Positions 5,304 through 7,478 of a DNA stretch of 7,478 nucleotides are shown here, piece by piece. The stretch covers positions 1 through 7,478 of the forward strand of contig CAZTAS010000279.1 of the NCBI GenBank assembly GCA_964611635.1. Reading direction: 5' to 3'. A program made the position numbers and the translations under genes. The notes beneath the pieces are model-generated. The model did not search any database. It worked only from the letters and a program-made list of their open reading frames with translations, and was not told the DNA's origin. Source of the stretch: JAFDED01 sp964611635 (GTDB lineage Bacteria > Desulfobacterota > JAFDED01). Within the stretch, counting starts at the first letter, position 1; the number at the start of each line of letters is the position of its first letter.

Positions 5304-5334
5304 CTCCTAACAGAAACAAAGTTTCCGTCAGGAG
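5304..5334. repeat. Imperfect hairpin downstream of intI
   Basis: CTCCTAAC-A-GAAAC, loop AAA, GTTTC-C-GTCAGGAG: 12 pairs with one A/C mismatch in the lower stem and an A/C mismatch above it. No T-run follows on the + strand and an A-run follows on the - strand, so it is not a standard terminator. Confidence 0.5.
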
Positions 5335-5385
5335 GTGGGTAGGCCCATTTTGAGGGGATTGTTCATGGGAGGCCTCTAATAGAGA

Positions 5386-5436
5386 GGTTCACCGTTTAGG
5401 GTTCAGGGTTCAGAGGTTCAAAAGTTCAAAGGTTCA
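5386..5436 (+). repeat. Short GGTTCA direct repeats
   Basis: GGTTCA occurs at 5386, 5400, 5407, 5415 and 5431, with a shorter GTTCA at 5424. Spacing is 7-9 bases after the first copy. A degenerate tandem repeat with no coding potential. Confidence 0.75.
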
Positions 5437-5453
5437 TGGTCTTATGATTGATG

Positions 5454-5496
5454 CCCCGTTTAAATACGCTCCGCTGTCCTTCGGAATTGAACGGGG
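5454..5496. repeat. Imperfect inverted repeat CCCCGTT / AACGGGG
   Basis: Seven-base arms at 5454-5460 and 5490-5496, with partial pairing inside (AAAT with AATT). The 29-base interior contains CCGCTGTCCTTCGG. Function unknown; there is no T-run to suggest termination. Confidence 0.45.
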
Positions 5497-5654
5497 TAAA
5501 ATTGTTGATTGTTCAAATAACCGTCACTGGTTGAATTATAGGGAATAATATTGGAAATAAAGGGAAAGTCAAGAAAAATCGCTTCTGTCAAGGCCTTTTT
5601 TCTCCGCAGCCCTGAAACCTCATTCCATGTCCTTAACAGGCATTTGAGATCAGC

Positions 5655-5772
5655 GTGAGGGAAATTAGTAAGAATAAGGCTCGCGGGGGATTTTCTGCTT
5701 TCCCTGGGGGGTCTTCTTGGGTATTATGCCGTTGGTGTTGGATCGTGGTTAATCGACAAGGTCTGCTGGTGA
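5655..5772 (+). pseudogene. Possible frameshifted small membrane-peptide gene
   Basis: From GTG 5655 the frame reads VREISKNKARG. After the G-run at 5685-5689 the next frame reads GDFLLSLGGLLGYYAVGVG, then SWLIDKVCW and a stop at 5770. Removing one G would join them into a peptide of about 38 residues with a single hydrophobic helix. There is no good ribosome binding site. It could be a decayed gene, a sequencing error in the G-run, or chance. Confidence 0.2.
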
Positions 5773-5814
5773 AGATTTTAAAATTTGACAGGATTAACAG
5801 GATATACATGATTT

Positions 5815-6123
5815 ATGATGTCGGGTATTAATAAAAACTCAAAAGAACCGGTCCTTGTCCGTGATCACCTGGCGGATTATCGTACCGATCTGGCCAATAA
5901 GCGAACCTTTCTCTCCTATACCCGTACCGCCCTGGCCGTGTTTGTCGCTGGTCTTGCCTTTATGAAGTTCTTTGGCCATCATCTTATTGTCACACTGGGT
6001 GTGCTGATGCTGCCCGCCGGTGTCCTGATCTTTGTCTATGGGGTGATCACCTACAAGAAGATGAAGCGGATTACCCGGGCTGAAGAAAAAAAGATCCGTA
6101 TCCTCGAGGCCCAGGATCAGTGA
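5815..6123 (+). CDS. DUF202/YidH-like small inner-membrane protein
   Basis: A 102-residue protein. The soluble N-terminus carries LADYRTDLANKRTFLSYTRT, the characteristic DUF202 block, in which an Asn/Arg pair precedes the first helix. Two transmembrane helices follow at about 38-52 and 57-78, then a Lys/Arg/Glu-rich cytoplasmic tail. The family's function is unknown; YidH of E. coli is the familiar relative. ATG 5815 and ATG 5818 are adjacent. The nearest purine stretch, AGGA (5799-5802), lies 12 bases upstream, a little far. TTGACA at 5785 could be a -35, but no good -10 follows at proper spacing. The gene converges on the permease gene, and their ends overlap by 7 bases. Length and domain look complete. 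Confidence 0.88.
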   Translation: MMSGINKNSKEPVLVRDHLADYRTDLANKRTFLSYTRTALAVFVAGLAFMKFFGHHLIVTLGVLMLPAGVLIFVYGVITYKKMKRITRAEEKKIRILEAQDQ

Positions 6124-7475
6124 GTGGTCGTGGGCCTACCATCCCCTTTCTTTGACGCAAAACAGAGATAGACCAATATCCCCAGGGCAATGGTTGCCAG
6201 TCCGGATAGGGATGCAACCGGTCTGCTCTTGATGCAAAAATAGATGATCCACGCGTTTCCCAATATAAACAGCAGGGGCGTTACGGGGTAGCCAAAGGTC
6301 TTATAGTCCCGCATCCGGCCGGGCTGTTTGATCCTGAGCACCATCATTCCAAGGACGGCCAGGGTGGCAAAGAGTGAGAGGGTGAAGCCCATGTAGATGA
6401 GGAGTTTTTCAAAGGAGGCGCTGATGACCATCAGGATTGCGACGGCCGCCTGGAGGAAGACAGAGTAGGCGGGTGTCCCGTGGCTCTTGCTCACCCTGCC
6501 AAAGACCCCAAAGAATACCCCGTCCCTGGCCATGGCATAGTAGACCCTGGGGCCGGCCATAATCATGGCGCTCAAGAGGGAGAGGAGGCAGAGGGCAATG
6601 GCGCCGCTGACATATCGACCGATATCCCCTCCAAAGAGATGGGCGGCGGATTTGGCCGCCACCTCCAGGACCCCGCCCATCTGCTTCGGGGAAAGGGCAT
6701 AGATATAGAGGACATTTAAAAGCAGATAGACACCCATCACAAAGGATGTGCCGGTGAGAAGTGCAAGGGGGATATTTCTGCGCGCCCCCCGGATCTCGCT
6801 CCCCAGATAGGCCGCCGCATTCCAGCCGCTATAGGCAAACGAGACAAATATCAGCGACACGGCAAACTTGGCCTGGAATACGTCCCGGATATCGAGCGCT
6901 TCTCCAAAATTGACCGACGAGCCCTTTCCCCACCACAGACCGGTGATGATAAAGGTCAAGATCAGGCCGATTTTAAAGAGGGTCAATCCATTTTGGACCC
7001 GGCTCCCTATCAAGAGACCAAAATAGTGGATGAGTGAAAAGACAATGATCACGCCAACTGCCACGGCATTCAGCGGCAGCGCAGGGAGGGTGGTTTCCAG
7101 ATCGGGGGACAAATAAAACGAGCGAAAGAGGTAGGTCGAAAAGGCGACGGAGACGGCAGCAATCGGTGCGGAGAATCCCACGATCAGGGAGATCCAACCG
7201 GAGAGAAAGCCCACGCACTTGCCAAAGCTCTCGCGTATAAAGACATATTCACCGCCCGCCCGGGGGAACATGGCACTCAGCTCCCCATAGCAAAGGGCCC
7301 CGCATAGCGCCAGTATTCCTCCCACAAACCAGCAGAGGAGCATGGCCTGGGGATTGCCCAGTTCCTGGATGATAAACCCTGAGGTGGTAAATATGCCGGT
7401 CCCCACCATATTGGCCACGACCAGGATCGTGGCCGAAAAGAAGCCGATCTCCCTTTTTAGCCCGTTCTCATTCAT
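6117..7475 (-). CDS. APC-superfamily amino acid permease
   Basis: A 452-residue integral membrane transporter of the amino acid-polyamine-organocation superfamily, with about 12 hydrophobic segments. VGTGIFTTSGFI (about 24-35) is the unwound TM1 substrate-binding motif (G-S/T-G-I-F). CYGELSAMFPRAGGEYVFIR (about 62-81) is the conserved TM2/TM3 block of the family, closest to the LAT/basic-amino-acid type. It probably exchanges or imports amino acids across the inner membrane, but the substrate cannot be told from sequence by eye. ATG 7475 is only 3 bases from the window edge, so its ribosome binding site cannot be seen and a longer start is possible. Its stop overlaps that of the DUF202 gene. 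The gene is visibly more GC-rich than the cassettes, consistent with resident chromosome. Confidence 0.93.
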   Translation of the reverse strand: MNENGLKREIGFFSATILVVANMVGTGIFTTSGFIIQELGNPQAMLLCWFVGGILALCGALCYGELSAMFPRAGGEYVFIRESFGKCVGFLSGWISLIVGFSAPIAAVSVAFSTYLFRSFYLSPDLETTLPALPLNAVAVGVIIVFSLIHYFGLLIGSRVQNGLTLFKIGLILTFIITGLWWGKGSSVNFGEALDIRDVFQAKFAVSLIFVSFAYSGWNAAAYLGSEIRGARRNIPLALLTGTSFVMGVYLLLNVLYIYALSPKQMGGVLEVAAKSAAHLFGGDIGRYVSGAIALCLLSLLSAMIMAGPRVYYAMARDGVFFGVFGRVSKSHGTPAYSVFLQAAVAILMVISASFEKLLIYMGFTLSLFATLAVLGMMVLRIKQPGRMRDYKTFGYPVTPLLFILGNAWIIYFCIKSRPVASLSGLATIALGILVYLCFASKKGDGRPTTTH

Positions 7476-7478
7476 CTT

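Larger units (their letters stand above)
5196..5814. other. Intergenic region of about 620 bp without a convincing gene
   Basis: Between intI and the DUF202 gene I see only short repeats, two imperfect hairpins and one possible broken peptide gene, each listed separately. There is no clear intrinsic terminator after intI, no second attI or attC, and no complete ORF of note. The composition looks like old intergenic sequence marking the chromosomal edge of the integron. Confidence 0.6.

Noticed and set aside
5304..5334. A further attC site or an intrinsic terminator after intI
   Set aside because: It is too short for attC, lacks GTT at the R' position, and has no downstream T-run.
5585..5612. 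Terminator at AAGGCCTTTTTT
   Set aside because: The stem would be only the 8-base palindrome AAGGCCTT with no loop, so it cannot form a stable hairpin.

Overview
The window is the integrase end of a chromosomal integron, followed by two ordinary housekeeping-type genes. The integrase (about 3.8-5.2 kb, + strand) is clearly IntI: it has all the tyrosine-recombinase catalytic residues and the IntI-specific insert. A run of gene cassettes points away from it on the - strand (3636 down to 1). The array leaves the window on the left. The integrase type, the AT-rich cassettes and the GC-richer flanking genes with GGTTCA/AGGAT-type intergenic repeats suggest an environmental Gram-negative bacterium, perhaps Desulfobacterota. 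That assignment is inference, because no rRNA or marker gene is present.

Reading leftwards from the integrase: a 170-bp divergent promoter/attI region (about 3637-3812); cassette 1 (3636-2621, alpha-helical protein of unknown function); cassette 2 (2620-2107, short class III nucleotide-cyclase-like protein); cassette 3 (2106-1243, HEPN-type protein with an Rx4H motif); a 161-bp gene-less element A (1242-1082); cassette 4 (1081-52, four-helix membrane protein); and a second copy of the gene-less element, B (51 to the window edge). Cassette boundaries are secure for an internal reason: the first six bases of each coding cassette are the reverse complement of its own R'' core (TTATGC/GCATAAC, TTAGCC/GGCTAAC, TTAGCA/TGCTAAC, TTAGAC/GTCTAAC), as expected for a circular cassette carrying one attC.

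The most unusual item is the gene-less element. It occupies a cassette slot exactly and obeys the same start/R'' complementarity rule (TTCTCG/CGAGAA in copy A, TTCCCG/CGGGAA in copy B). However, the universal GTT/AAC triplets of attC appear as ATT/AAT. It consists almost entirely of inverted repeats, and the one base pair that differs in its first hairpin differs on both arms. It looks like a small non-coding, hairpin-only mobile unit that uses or imitates the cassette recombination site.

The other notable item is the integrase itself: about 460 residues instead of about 320-340, apparently because its N-terminal core-binding domain is duplicated. Two cassette products (HEPN and cyclase-like) come from families frequent in antiphage and stress systems, which fits a cassette array serving as a store of accessory functions.

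Right of intI are about 620 bp without a convincing gene (GGTTCA repeats, two imperfect hairpins, a possible frameshifted membrane peptide). Then come a DUF202/YidH-like small membrane protein (+) and an APC-family amino acid permease (-), which converge and overlap at their stop codons.
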